Positions 1 through 7,363 of a DNA stretch of 48,263 bases are shown piece by piece. The stretch spans positions 1-48,263 of the forward strand of contig JAGNIU010000024.1 of the NCBI GenBank assembly GCA_018000995.1. Direction: 5' to 3'. The notes under the pieces are model-generated. The model was not told where the DNA came from. It searched no databases and saw only the letters and a list, made by a program, of their open reading frames with translations. The DNA is from Bacteroidia bacterium. Lineage in GTDB: Bacteria > Bacteroidota > Bacteroidia > B-17B0 > Aurantibacillaceae. Made by a program: the position numbers and the translations under genes. The stretch's first letter is position 1; every line of letters starts with the position of its first letter.

Positions 1-1142
1 CTGTTGGCGGAATAATAAAATACCAACCCAATGCTTTTAAAAGAAATACGCTTGAATCAAAAACTTATATCTACGACATTAAATTGCAAAATGAAGACAC
101 CACATTAAGCAGCGGTGTTGTTCTTCCTTACAATTATAACAACATTGCTTTTTATTACAGAGGTATTTCCTTAACAAACCCCGATCGTGTACGTTATATG
201 AAAATGTTGGAAGGACTAGAAACAAAATGGTCGGAACCCAGCACAGAAGATTATAGTAAATATGGGAATTTAGCGCCTGGAAAATATACTTTTAAAGTTA
301 AGAGTTGCAACAGTGAAGGGGTTTGGAATACAGAGGCTGTTGTTTTTGAATTTGAAATTAAAACTCCTTATTTCAAAACATGGTGGTTTATTTTATTAAT
401 GGTAGTATTGGCAGGTGGATTAATTATTGCGGTCTTTCAAATTCGCGTGCAAAACATTCGTAAAAAAGAAAAAGCAGAGTTCGATAGAAAAGTAGAGATT
501 TCGAAAGTGGAATTAAAAGCATTGCGTGCACAAATGAATCCGCATTTTGTTTTCAACTCTTTAAATTCTATTCAACACTATATTTTAAACAGCAAGAGTA
601 ACGAAGCCGCTAAATACTTAAATAAATTCGCGAAGTTAATTCGCATCATTTTAAGTAACTCCGAAAAATCAATGGTAACTGTTAATGAAGATATAGAATC
701 ATTAAACTTATATCTCGAATTAGAATCGATGCGCTTTGATGGTAAATTTGATTACTCGATTAACGTTGACAAAACTATTGACGGTGATTACGATGAAATT
801 CCACCCATGCTAATGCAACCGTATATTGAAAACGCTATTTTACATGGCTTAAATCCAAAAGAAACTAAAGGTCATTTAAAAATTGATATTTTTATAAAAA
901 ACAATTACATTGTGTGTAGAATAACTGATGATGGGATCGGGCGTTTAAAATCAGGTGAGATAAAACGCACAACACCCGGTAATGCCCACAAATCATTAGG
1001 TATGAAAATCACAAGTGAAAGAGTGAGAATTTTAAATGATATAAATAAATCTGACCTCAGCGTATCGGTTACCGATTTGAAAGATGACCATGGTAATTCA
1101 GGAGGAACGATGGTTGAACTATACATTCCACATTTTAATTAA
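1..1142 (+). CDS. LytS/YesM-type sensor histidine kinase, 3' part (5' truncated by window)
   Basis: The reading frame is open from base 3 to the stop at 1140-1142, so this is the C-terminal part of a larger protein and the true start lies outside the window. It begins with a Y_Y_Y-type beta-sandwich domain (pattern LPYNYNNIAFYYRGIS, then GLETKWSEPS and LAPGKYTFKVKS), as found after ligand-sensing beta-propellers. One membrane segment follows (codons near 380-440) and a short coiled linker. Next is a His_kinase domain with the phospho-acceptor box QMNPHFVFNSLNSIQ (His codon 543-545) and a HATPase domain with PYIENAILHG and DDGIG. This family phosphorylates LytTR regulators, and one lies 6 bp downstream. 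By analogy with the family it senses a periplasmic signal; the ligand is not visible here. Confidence 0.9.
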   Translation, partial: VGGIIKYQPNAFKRNTLESKTYIYDIKLQNEDTTLSSGVVLPYNYNNIAFYYRGISLTNPDRVRYMKMLEGLETKWSEPSTEDYSKYGNLAPGKYTFKVKSCNSEGVWNTEAVVFEFEIKTPYFKTWWFILLMVVLAGGLIIAVFQIRVQNIRKKEKAEFDRKVEISKVELKALRAQMNPHFVFNSLNSIQHYILNSKSNEAAKYLNKFAKLIRIILSNSEKSMVTVNEDIESLNLYLELESMRFDGKFDYSINVDKTIDGDYDEIPPMLMQPYIENAILHGLNPKETKGHLKIDIFIKNNYIVCRITDDGIGRLKSGEIKRTTPGNAHKSLGMKITSERVRILNDINKSDLSVSVTDLKDDHGNSGGTMVELYIPHFN

Positions 1143-1148
1143 ACAATT

Positions 1149-1898
1149 ATGATAAAAGCATTAATTATAGAAGATGAACAAAAAAGCCGCGAGATGTTGG
1201 CTATGTTAGTTCAACAAAACTGTCCTAATTTACAATTATTAGGCAGCGCCAAAAATGTACATGAAGGTGTTGAGATGATAAATTCTCTTAAACCCGATTT
1301 AATTTTCTTAGACATTCAAATGCCGGACGGAACAGGTTTTGATTTATTAGAACAGGTTCAGGATAAAAAATTTGAAATTATTTTCACTACCGCCACCGAC
1401 AAACACGCTTTAAAAGCAATTAAATACAGCGCATGTGATTATTTATTGAAACCATTAGATATTGATGAATTAAAACTCGCCGTAGATAAGGTATCCAATA
1501 AACAGAATGTTGCTCCTACCATGGAGAATTTACAATTCTTAATTCAGCATTTGAAAAAAGCGGATGATACGTATCAAAAAATTACTTTGCCAACAGGAAA
1601 TGCTTACGAGATTGTAAACATAAAAGATATTATCCGTTGTGAAGCTGATGCGAGCTACACCCATTTTCATTTGGTAGGCGGAAAAAAATTAATGGTATCC
1701 GCCAGCTTAAAACATTACGAAGATTTATTGCCGGAGAATGAATTCATCCGTGTGCATCATCAACATTTAATAAACATGAACCACGTAACACGTTATTTAA
1801 AACAAGATGGTGGTTATGCTGTGATGAGTGATGGCACACAAATTGAAATTTCAAGAAGGAAAAAAGATGCGTTCATGGAACGTCTCAATAAAGTATAA
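1149..1898 (+). CDS. LytTR-family response regulator
   Basis: 249 aa. The receiver domain has the acidic pocket IIEDE near residues 7-10, the phospho-acceptor Asp55 in IFLDIQMPDGTGF, the Thr in FTTATD and the Lys in LLKPLD. A linker (residues about 120-140) leads to a LytTR DNA-binding domain, with the typical stretch IIRCEADASYTHFHLVGGKK and the RVHHQHLINMNHVTRY block. It starts 6 bp after the kinase stop, so the two genes form one operon and are almost certainly a cognate pair. The target promoters are unknown. LytTR regulators commonly bind pairs of short direct repeats upstream of target genes. Confidence 0.95.
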   Translation: MIKALIIEDEQKSREMLAMLVQQNCPNLQLLGSAKNVHEGVEMINSLKPDLIFLDIQMPDGTGFDLLEQVQDKKFEIIFTTATDKHALKAIKYSACDYLLKPLDIDELKLAVDKVSNKQNVAPTMENLQFLIQHLKKADDTYQKITLPTGNAYEIVNIKDIIRCEADASYTHFHLVGGKKLMVSASLKHYEDLLPENEFIRVHHQHLINMNHVTRYLKQDGGYAVMSDGTQIEISRRKKDAFMERLNKV

Positions 1899-1950
1899 AC
1901 AAAAAACCTTGACAAACTCAGAATGACTTTCAACCCTTAAACCTAAATTG

Positions 1951-1972
1951 TCATCCTGAGCTTGCCGAAGGG
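1951..1972. repeat. REP-like dispersed element (CTGAGC..CGAAGGG type)
   Basis: The sequence tcctgagcttgccgaaggg lies between the convergent ends of the LytTR regulator and the Hsp20 gene. Related elements occur in this window at 7253-7272, 7331-7354 and 43153-43291. I recall similar CTGAGCTTGTCGAAGG elements as common intergenic repeats in Bacteroidota genomes. Confidence 0.6.
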
Positions 1973-1986
1973 CCAACTACACTTTA

Positions 1987-2442
1987 TTAATCAACAATTA
2001 TTTGTCTTTTTGAATTTTGTTTAGCTTCTTCCTTTTTAGCAATGCTTACGCTTAATACACCATTGTTATACGATGCATTTATTTTTTCTACATCAGCAAT
2101 TTCCGGTAATGTGAAAGAACGCTTGAATGAACCATAGTGGAATTCTCTCTTCGTCACTTTATCTTTCTCCTCAACCTTTTCTTCCTTACGCTCACCACTT
2201 ACAACTAACATGTTGTTCTCTACTTCAATATTAAAATCTTTTTTGTCGAGGCCCGGCACCGCTAAATCTATTTTGTAATCGTTTTCGCGTTCCATAATAT
2301 TTACTGCGGGCATCCAACTTACTTTTTCTTCTTTTAATAGATTATCAAATACATCATTAAAGAAGGTTGGAAAATCCATTCTGTTGTTGTGCGGGAACAA
2401 GCTATCAAAGCTGTTTCCGTTTTTAAATTTTACAAGTGTCAT
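1987..2442 (-). CDS. Small heat shock protein (Hsp20 / alpha-crystallin family)
   Basis: 151 aa, typical length for bacterial Hsp20. The N-terminal arm (residues 1-40) carries FPTFFNDVFDNLLKEE. The alpha-crystallin domain covers about residues 42-140, with WMPAVNIMERENDYKIDLAVPG-like strands, the LVVSGERKEE segment and the conserved GVLSVSIAK motif near the end. These cytoplasmic ATP-independent holdases bind unfolding proteins and hand them to DnaK. The gene stands alone, with a long gene-free region upstream. No obvious heat-shock operator such as CIRCE was recognised. Confidence 0.93.
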   Translation of the reverse strand: MTLVKFKNGNSFDSLFPHNNRMDFPTFFNDVFDNLLKEEKVSWMPAVNIMERENDYKIDLAVPGLDKKDFNIEVENNMLVVSGERKEEKVEEKDKVTKREFHYGSFKRSFTLPEIADVEKINASYNNGVLSVSIAKKEEAKQNSKRQIIVD

Positions 2443-2628
2443 AATTTCTGTTTTTTATAGGTTAAACTTTTAGTTTTTATTTTTAAAGGAATCTGCAGAT
2501 TCCCTGGCATAGGTATATCAAAGGCCATTCCAAGCCGATTTTTAACAAATTTTTACGCCAAAACGACTTGAATCCGTGATTTTTACTGAAAGAATTTCCG
2601 AAAGGATACTAAAAAGACAGACCTCCCG

Positions 2629-2766
2629 TTCCGTTGGACCAGTTATTGAATAAGTCTATTCAAACGTATAAGATGGTCCCGTAGGACTTAACATAAATCA
2701 AAGTCCGACGGGACCATACCACTAGATTTCCCAACGTTAATTAATTAAAATTGTCCAACGGGACCA
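2629..2766. repeat. Four related copies of a ~14-17 bp motif forming concentric inverted repeats
   Basis: Copies lie at 2629-2641 (gttccgttggacc), 2673-2689 (atggtcccgtaggactt), 2701-2717 (aagtccgacgggaccat) and 2753-2766 (gtccaacgggacca). The middle two form a 17-bp inverted repeat with one mismatch and an 11-bp loop. The outer two are also inverted relative to each other. The core is TGGTCCCGT-GGAC. Confidence 0.75.
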
Positions 2767-2779
2767 CTTATAAAGAAAA

Positions 2780-2809
2780 ACCCGCCAGTTGTAAAGCGGG
2801 TGTTTTTTT
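2780..2809 (+). terminator. Rho-independent terminator, plus strand
   Basis: Stem acccgc (2780-2785) pairs with gcgggt (2796-2801) and is followed by a run of seven T (2803-2809). No plus-strand gene ends nearby: the closest upstream is the LytTR regulator ending at 1898. It may therefore terminate an unannotated transcript or belong to the repeat cluster. Confidence 0.65.
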
Positions 2810-2885
2810 CCGCTTAAAGCGGTTGTAAATTTACTATACGTTCTTTGCTAAGGGTTTTTGTTTAGTTTATACACTAAACCTTAAA

Positions 2886-2924
2886 CCTGCCCGCCGGAAT
2901 ACATTTAGTGCGTCGGCAGGCGGG
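2886..2924. repeat. GC-rich imperfect inverted repeat
   Basis: cctgcccgccg (2886-2896) and cggcaggcggg (2914-2924) are imperfect inverted copies in otherwise AT-rich DNA. The GC jump and the cctgc/ggcagg motif resemble dispersed palindromic elements seen in many Bacteroidota. Confidence 0.55.
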
Positions 2925-2927
2925 TAG

Positions 2928-2980
2928 AGCCATCAATATGATTCGCGGGGATGTTCATATTGATGGCTTCTTTATTTTCT
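2928..2980 (+). terminator. Perfect 14-bp stem-loop followed by T-rich tail
   Basis: agccatcaatatga (2928-2941) is perfectly complementary to tcatattgatggct (2955-2968), with a 13-nt loop and a tctttattttct tail. It looks like a plus-strand terminator or structured RNA end, but no plus-strand gene precedes it. It could also act on the minus strand, but it lies about 130 bp past the stop of the SlyD-type gene. Confidence 0.5.
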
Positions 2981-3056
2981 AAAATCTCGTTTCACTTTTT
3001 TGCCACGAAATCTCAAAAACACAAAATCCCATCAAAAATTATTTAGTGGGATTTCG

Positions 3057-3076
3057 ATCCCGATAGCTATCGGGAT
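3057..3076. repeat. Perfect 20-bp palindrome ATCCCGATAG/CTATCGGGAT
   Basis: atcccgatagctatcgggat is its own reverse complement. It lies 19 bp past the stop codon of the minus-strand SlyD-type gene and may form part of its 3' end structure. I recall the core CCCGATAGCTATCGGG as a frequent dispersed palindrome in Bacteroidota. Confidence 0.7.
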
Positions 3077-3094
3077 TGTTTTTGTGGCGACATC

Positions 3095-3607
3095 TTAATG
3101 ATGATGCCCGTGTGGACCATGAACATGTCCGTGATCTAATTCTTCTGCTGTTGCATCTCTCACTTCTAATACTTCACCAACAAAATGCAAATCATGTCCT
3201 GCTAAAGGATGATTGAAATCCATTGTTACATGTGCTTCTGCAATTTCAATTACTTTACCAATTAACTGGTTGCCATCTTGATCATGCATTGCGATGTCTT
3301 CATTTATTTTAACGCGTGCATCGTCAAATTTACCATCAACTATAAATGCTTCCTTATTTACTTTTACTACGTAATCTTTTTCTACTAAACCGTAACCTTT
3401 TGCGGCTTCAATTCTGAAATCAAACTTATCACCTTTTTGTTTGCCTGCTAAGTTAGCTTCGAAATCAGGTAATAATTGTCCGAACCCGAATAAGAAAACA
3501 AATGGATGCTCAACACTTGTTTGTTCTACTAATTCTTCCGGTCCGCCATTTTTGTGTGCAGTTAAATGGTAGTTAACTGATACTGCTTTGTCTTCTGCTA
3601 TTTTCAT
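3095..3607 (-). CDS. SlyD-type FKBP peptidyl-prolyl cis-trans isomerase
   Basis: 170 aa. The FKBP core has FLFGFGQLLPDFEANLAGKQ (the conserved G..LLPGFE-like active-site stretch), then KGDKFDFRI and AAKGYG. An IF-domain insert covers about residues 70-125 and FNHPLAGHDLHF closes the FKBP fold, the order seen in SlyD. The C-terminus is His-rich (DHGHVHGPHGHHH), matching the metal-binding tail of SlyD. The family accelerates prolyl isomerisation during folding in the cytosol, and SlyD can also handle nickel. No hydrogenase or urease genes are visible nearby, so a nickel role here is open. Confidence 0.92.
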   Translation of the reverse strand: MKIAEDKAVSVNYHLTAHKNGGPEELVEQTSVEHPFVFLFGFGQLLPDFEANLAGKQKGDKFDFRIEAAKGYGLVEKDYVVKVNKEAFIVDGKFDDARVKINEDIAMHDQDGNQLIGKVIEIAEAHVTMDFNHPLAGHDLHFVGEVLEVRDATAEELDHGHVHGPHGHHH

Positions 3608-3628
3608 TGGTTTTGTTGTTATGTTTCA

Positions 3629-3651
3629 CGCAGAGTCGCAGAGACGCAGAG
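3629..3651. repeat. Short tandem CGCAGAG-type repeat
   Basis: Three near copies of cgcagag(t/a) lie between the SlyD-type and aldehyde dehydrogenase genes. This resembles a dispersed cacgcagagtcgcagagacgcagag element that I recall from Bacteroidota intergenic regions. Confidence 0.5.
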
Positions 3652-3670
3652 TAAAACTGTTTATATTATA

Positions 3671-5197
3671 TTAATTAAGATCGAATTTTATGCCTTGTGC
3701 TAATGGTAACTTGTTGCTGTAGTTAATGGTGTTGGTTTGACGGCGCATATATGCTTTCCATGCATCTGAACCACTCTCTCTTCCTCCACCAGTTTCTTTT
3801 TCACCACCAAATGCTCCACCGATTTCAGCGCCGGAAGTTCCAATGTTTACGTTTGCAATTCCACAATCACTTCCGTTGGCTGATAAAAATTGTTCTGCCT
3901 CGCGCATGTTTACTGTCATGATAGAAGAAGATAAACCTTGCGGCACACCATTTTGCATAGCGATAGCTTCATCTAATGTTTTATATTTCATGATGTATAA
4001 CACCGGTGCAAATGTTTCGTGTTGTACGATTTCAAAATCATTTTTTGCTTCAGCTATTGCAGGTTTTACGTAGCAACCGCTTTCATAACCTTTACCTTCT
4101 AATACACCACCCGGAACAATAATTTTTCCACCTTCAGCAATTACGCGTTCTAATGCGCTCATGTAATTTTTCACAGCGTCTTTATCAATAAGCGGACCAA
4201 CATGATTGTTTTCATCCAACGGATTACCAATACGTAATTGTCCGTACGCTTTTATTAAACGCTCTTTAAATTTATCGTAAACGCTTTCGTGAATAATTAA
4301 ACGGCGGGTTGTTGTGCAACGCTGTCCTGCTGTTCCAACTGCACCAAACACTGCAGCGGTGATGGCGATTTCTTGATCAGCTTCAGGAGTAATGATGATA
4401 GAATTGTTACCACCTAACTCTAATAAAGAGCGACCGAAACGTTCTGCAACTTTAATACCAATTTGTTTTCCCATACGGGTTGAACCTGTTGCGCTAACTA
4501 ATGGCACGCGAGTATCAGCTGTCATAAATTCACCAACAGTATAATTACCATTAATGATACAAGAAATTCCTTCGGGCAAATTATTTTCTTTTGCTACTTC
4601 ATTCCAAATATTCTGACAAGCGATAGAACACAAAGGTGTTTTTTCAGATGGTTTCCAAACACAAACGTTTCCGCTAATCCAAGCTAAAGCTGTATTCCAA
4701 CTCCAAACTGCAACAGGAAAATTAAAAGCGCTTACAATCCCAACAATTCCTAATGGATGCCACTGCTCGTACATACGATGTGAAGGGCGCTCGCTGTGCA
4801 TAGTTAATCCATACAACTGACGAGATAAACCAACTGCGAAATCGCAGATGTCAATCATCTCTTGCACTTCACCTAAACCTTCTTGTAAAGATTTTCCCAT
4901 TTCGTAAGAAACAAGTTCTCCTAAAGGTTGTTTTTTAGCTCGTAATTTATCGCCGAACTGACGAACATATTCGCCACGTTTTGGTGCTGGAATATTTCTC
5001 CAATACAAAAATGCATCGGATGCAGTTTTAATTAATTTATCGTAATCCTGCTTATTAGCGGTTTTTACTTTACCGATTAATTTGCCATCAACCGGACTAT
5101 AAGATTCGATAACATCGCCGTTTGCAAACCAGTTTTGACCGGTAGAACATCCGTCGTTTATATCTTTAACACCAAGGGTTTTTAATACTTTTTCCAT
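3671..5197 (-). CDS. NAD-dependent aldehyde dehydrogenase, ALDH7 (antiquitin / aminoadipate-semialdehyde dehydrogenase) type
   Basis: 508 aa, full length for ALDH7. Visible motifs are the substrate/NAD channel FNFPVAVWSWN, the coenzyme motif SATGSTRMGKQIG, the catalytic base Glu260 in LLELGGNN and the nucleophile Cys294 in GTAGQRCTTTRR. The C-terminal block GIANVNIGTSGAEIGGAFGGEKETGGGRE is characteristic of ALDH7. Homologues oxidise alpha-aminoadipic semialdehyde in lysine degradation or other semialdehydes and betaine aldehyde. No lysine-degradation partner is present in the window, so the substrate is inferred only. The start is ATG at 5197, with a -7-like box TACATTTA at 5223-5216 on the minus strand. 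Confidence 0.92.
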   Translation of the reverse strand: MEKVLKTLGVKDINDGCSTGQNWFANGDVIESYSPVDGKLIGKVKTANKQDYDKLIKTASDAFLYWRNIPAPKRGEYVRQFGDKLRAKKQPLGELVSYEMGKSLQEGLGEVQEMIDICDFAVGLSRQLYGLTMHSERPSHRMYEQWHPLGIVGIVSAFNFPVAVWSWNTALAWISGNVCVWKPSEKTPLCSIACQNIWNEVAKENNLPEGISCIINGNYTVGEFMTADTRVPLVSATGSTRMGKQIGIKVAERFGRSLLELGGNNSIIITPEADQEIAITAAVFGAVGTAGQRCTTTRRLIIHESVYDKFKERLIKAYGQLRIGNPLDENNHVGPLIDKDAVKNYMSALERVIAEGGKIIVPGGVLEGKGYESGCYVKPAIAEAKNDFEIVQHETFAPVLYIMKYKTLDEAIAMQNGVPQGLSSSIMTVNMREAEQFLSANGSDCGIANVNIGTSGAEIGGAFGGEKETGGGRESGSDAWKAYMRRQTNTINYSNKLPLAQGIKFDLN

Positions 5198-5295
5198 AAT
5201 AAAATAAAAGGAGCGTAAATGTACGAATAAAAGGATTAAAAGGGAATAGGATTTAGGATATAGGGATTAGGTTGAATTATTGCTATTTTTACTCA

Positions 5296-6297
5296 TTGTT
5301 CACAGGCAAAAACATATTTTATGGGGCCCTTGACTGGGGGCTTGGGCATGCAACTCGCAGTGTGCCAATTATTAGGCAATTGCTAAAAAACAACACGGTT
5401 ATTTTAGGGGTAACTCCACTGACTAAAACGATTTTTGATGAAGAGTTTCCGGAGCTTAAAAAAATTGAGTTACCGGCTTATGATATAAAGTATTCTTCGG
5501 TTTTTCCTTTATGGTTAAAGCTTGGGTTGAATGTCCCGCGGATCTCGCAGATTATCGCAGATGAAAACAAATTATTAATTAAAATTACTCAAGAACATAA
5601 AATTGATGTGGTGATTAGTGATAATCGTTTTGGTTTGTATTCAGAAAAAGTTCATTCGGTTTTTATTACTCATCAATTATTTTTGAAAGCGCCCGTTTTT
5701 GAAAATTTCGGAAGTAAGCTCAATCAAAATTATATTTCAAAATTTAATGAGGTGTGGGTGCCTGATTTTGATACTTCGGCAAGCTCAGTAGAACAAGAAA
5801 GTTTGAGTGGAGAATTATGTCATGGAAAAAATCTCCCGCATAAAAACATAAAGTACATTGGTCCGCAAAGCAGGTTGCTTGATGTAATTACAGATTTTGA
5901 AAAAGATAAATATGATTATTTGATTCTGTTATCAGGGCCGGAGCCAACGCGAACCGAATTAGAAAAGGAATTATTGAAATTGATTTCGACATCAAAAAAA
6001 AGAGTGGCGTTTGTTCGCGGTTCAAAGTTAAAGGTTCAAGGTTTAAAGTTGGAGAATGTTGAGGCGTTTGATTTTCCAACGAAAGAAGAATTGAAAAAAT
6101 TAATTCTCTCTTCTAAAAAAATAATTTGCAGAAGCGGTTATAGCACTTTAATGGATATGCATTTGTTGGGGAAAAAGGAATTAGTTTTAATTCCAACTCC
6201 AGGACAGAGCGAACAAGAATATTTAGCCGACTACTGGAAAAATAAATTTAATTCGGAACATCTTCCGCAAAATAAAATCTCTAACTTTAAATTATGA
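5296..6297 (+). CDS. Glycosyltransferase-like protein (MurG-like / Glyco_trans_1_3 type)
   Basis: About 333 aa from the TTG at 5296; the frame is open further up to a TTG at 5272. The N-terminus carries IFYGALDWGLGHATRSVPII, the glycine-rich GLGHATR loop of GT-B enzymes of the MurG/MJ1255 kind. The C-terminal half has LLSGPEPTRTELE and KIICRSGYSTLMDMHLLGK, resembling the sugar-nucleotide site. The 5296 start is preferred because a -7-like TATTTTTA lies at 5284-5291 and residues before it look unlike the family. No ATG exists upstream of GLGHATR, so the start is uncertain. Residues SKLKVQGLKLEN are encoded by what looks like a dispersed repeat (6020-6051). The substrate is unknown; the next gene overlaps by 4 bp. 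Confidence 0.8.
   Translation: MFTGKNIFYGALDWGLGHATRSVPIIRQLLKNNTVILGVTPLTKTIFDEEFPELKKIELPAYDIKYSSVFPLWLKLGLNVPRISQIIADENKLLIKITQEHKIDVVISDNRFGLYSEKVHSVFITHQLFLKAPVFENFGSKLNQNYISKFNEVWVPDFDTSASSVEQESLSGELCHGKNLPHKNIKYIGPQSRLLDVITDFEKDKYDYLILLSGPEPTRTELEKELLKLISTSKKRVAFVRGSKLKVQGLKLENVEAFDFPTKEELKKLILSSKKIICRSGYSTLMDMHLLGKKELVLIPTPGQSEQEYLADYWKNKFNSEHLPQNKISNFKL
6020..6051 (+). repeat. Dispersed GTTCAAAGTT/AAGGTTTAAAGTT-type repeat inside a coding region
   Basis: The bases gttcaaagttaaaggttcaaggtttaaagttgg contain three near copies of (a)aagttnaaggtt and are read in frame within the glycosyltransferase gene. I recall this motif as a common intergenic short repeat in Bacteroidota. Confidence 0.5.
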
Positions 6298-6737
6298 AAA
6301 AATTAATTTTACTACTTGTGTTTTTAAACACTGCTGCTTTTTCACAAACAAAACCAACTTATGATTCCCTCTTAGCAAAAAAATTAGGTGCGGACGAAAG
6401 AGGTATGAAAAAATATGTGTTTTGTATTTTGAAAACTGGTCCCGCCAATATAACTGACAAAGCAAAAAAAGATAGTTTGTTTGCAGGACACATGAAAAAC
6501 ATTGGTCGTTTAGCTGACGAAGGAAAATTGGCTGTTGCCGGCCCTTTCATGAAAAACGACAGACAATACAGAGGGATTTACATTTTTAATGTTGCTACTA
6601 TAAAAGAAGCTGAAGAATTAACGCTGACCGATCCTGCAATCAAAGCCGGAGTATTTATTGTTGAATTAACTGAATGGTATGGTTCTGCCTCGTTGATGGC
6701 AACCCCTGAAATTCATAAGAAGTTAGAGAAAAAGTAG
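6294..6737 (+). CDS. Secreted YCII-like domain protein
   Basis: 147 aa. Residues 1-18 (MKKLILLLVFLNTAAFSQ) are a signal peptide. The rest matches the YCII/dimeric alpha-beta barrel fold: KYVFCILKTGP, then HMKNIGRLADEGKLAVAGPF and AEELTLTDPAIKAGVFIVELTEWYG. The His-Met-x-x-Ile-x-x-Leu helix and the GPF turn are typical. YCII proteins are usually small cytosolic enzymes, so the exported form is notable. The ATG overlaps the glycosyltransferase stop by 4 bp (ATGA), suggesting translational coupling. The function is unknown. Confidence 0.8.
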   Translation: MKKLILLLVFLNTAAFSQTKPTYDSLLAKKLGADERGMKKYVFCILKTGPANITDKAKKDSLFAGHMKNIGRLADEGKLAVAGPFMKNDRQYRGIYIFNVATIKEAEELTLTDPAIKAGVFIVELTEWYGSASLMATPEIHKKLEKK

Positions 6738-6752
6738 TTCTAATTATTTACT

Positions 6753-6760
6753 TACCTTTG
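6753..6760 (+). promoter_or_regulatory. purE -7 box (TACCTTTG), 4 bp from ATG
   Basis: TACCTTTG matches the Bacteroidota TAnnTTTG -7 consensus and ends four bases before the ATG at 6765. The transcript would be leaderless or nearly so. No clear -33 TTTG was found at the expected distance. Confidence 0.55.
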
Positions 6761-6764
6761 TATC

Positions 6765-7256
6765 ATGAGCACACCACTGGTTGGAATTATAATGGGTAGT
6801 CAAAGTGATTTAGTTATCATGAATGCGGCTGCCGAAATTTTACAAAAATTTAATATCCCTTACGAAATTGATATCGTATCGGCGCACCGTACACCAGATA
6901 AAATGTTTGATTACGCAAAGTCTGCAGTTGACCGCGGCTTAAAAGTAATTATTGCCGGTGCCGGTGGCGCAGCACATTTACCTGGGATGGTTGCTTCATT
7001 AACGCCGCTTCCAGTAATTGGCGTTCCTGTAAAAAGCAGTAACAGTATTGATGGTTGGGATTCTTTATTATCAATCGTTCAAATGCCAAATGGAGTTCCC
7101 GTTGCAACGGTTGCTGTTAACGCCGCACAAAACGCAGGTATTTTAGCGGTACAAATTATTGGCTCGCACGACAGAGCTGTTCTTGATAAATTAGCAGTGT
7201 TTAAAGAAGAGTTGAAAGAGAAGGTAAATAAATCTTCCGACGATATTAAAAAGTGA
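6765..7256 (+). CDS. purE: N5-carboxyaminoimidazole ribonucleotide mutase (PurE class I)
   Basis: 163 aa, the usual PurE length. It shows [13 protein letters not shown] at the N-terminus, [13 protein letters not shown], the [14 protein letters not shown] loop and [21 protein letters not shown], all diagnostic of class I PurE. The enzyme converts N5-CAIR to CAIR in de novo purine synthesis and forms an octamer. The usual partner purK is not in the window. The stop codon lies inside a REP-like element (7253-7272). Confidence 0.97.
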   Translation: MSTPLVGIIMGSQSDLVIMNAAAEILQKFNIPYEIDIVSAHRTPDKMFDYAKSAVDRGLKVIIAGAGGAAHLPGMVASLTPLPVIGVPVKSSNSIDGWDSLLSIVQMPNGVPVATVAVNAAQNAGILAVQIIGSHDRAVLDKLAVFKEELKEKVNKSSDDIKK

Positions 7257-7272
7257 GTTCGACTACGCTCAC
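7253..7272. repeat. REP-like element overlapping the purE stop
   Basis: gtgagttcgactacgctcac has gtgag/ctcac ends and the ttcgactacgctca core, related to the element at 7331-7354. The TGA of purE is within it. Confidence 0.5.
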
Positions 7273-7290
7273 TCACCGTATTTCCTAAAT

Positions 7291-7324
7291 AAAAAAGCGC
7301 TGTATTTCTACAACGCTTTTAAAA
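7291..7324. terminator. Bidirectional terminator between purE and the minus-strand lipoprotein gene
   Basis: aaaaagcg(c)tgta pairs with taca(a)cgctttt, with A- and T-rich flanks on both sides, so it can stop transcription from either convergent gene. Confidence 0.75.
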
Positions 7325-7330
7325 ATGCCG

Positions 7331-7354
7331 GACCCTGAGCGAAGTCGAAGGGTC
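7331..7354. repeat. REP-like element gaccctgagcgaagtcgaagggtc
   Basis: The arms gaccct/agggtc (7331-7336 and 7349-7354) flank the tgagcgaagtcga core. The element is related to those at 1951-1972 and 43153-43291. Confidence 0.65.
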
Positions 7355-7363
7355 GGTTAAGGA

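Larger units (their letters stand above)
2443..3094. other. 652-bp gene-free region rich in inverted repeats
   Basis: No convincing coding region was seen between the 5' end of the Hsp20 gene and the 3' end of the SlyD-type gene. The stretch holds nested inverted repeats (2629-2766), a rho-independent terminator (2780-2809), a small palindrome ccgcttaaagcgg (2810-2822), a GC-rich inverted repeat (2886-2924), a perfect 14-bp stem-loop (2928-2968) and a 20-bp palindrome (3057-3076). This density suggests mobile repeat debris or an uncharacterised structured RNA. No tRNA or tmRNA fold was recognised. Confidence 0.7.

Noticed and set aside
2629..2766. Possible CRISPR-like repeats
   Set aside because: Copies are in alternating orientation, differ in length and have unequal spacers, and no cas gene is near.
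2928..2968. Possible tRNA-like or tmRNA-like fold
   Set aside because: Only one stem-loop is present, with no cloverleaf, T-loop GTTCRA or CCA end.
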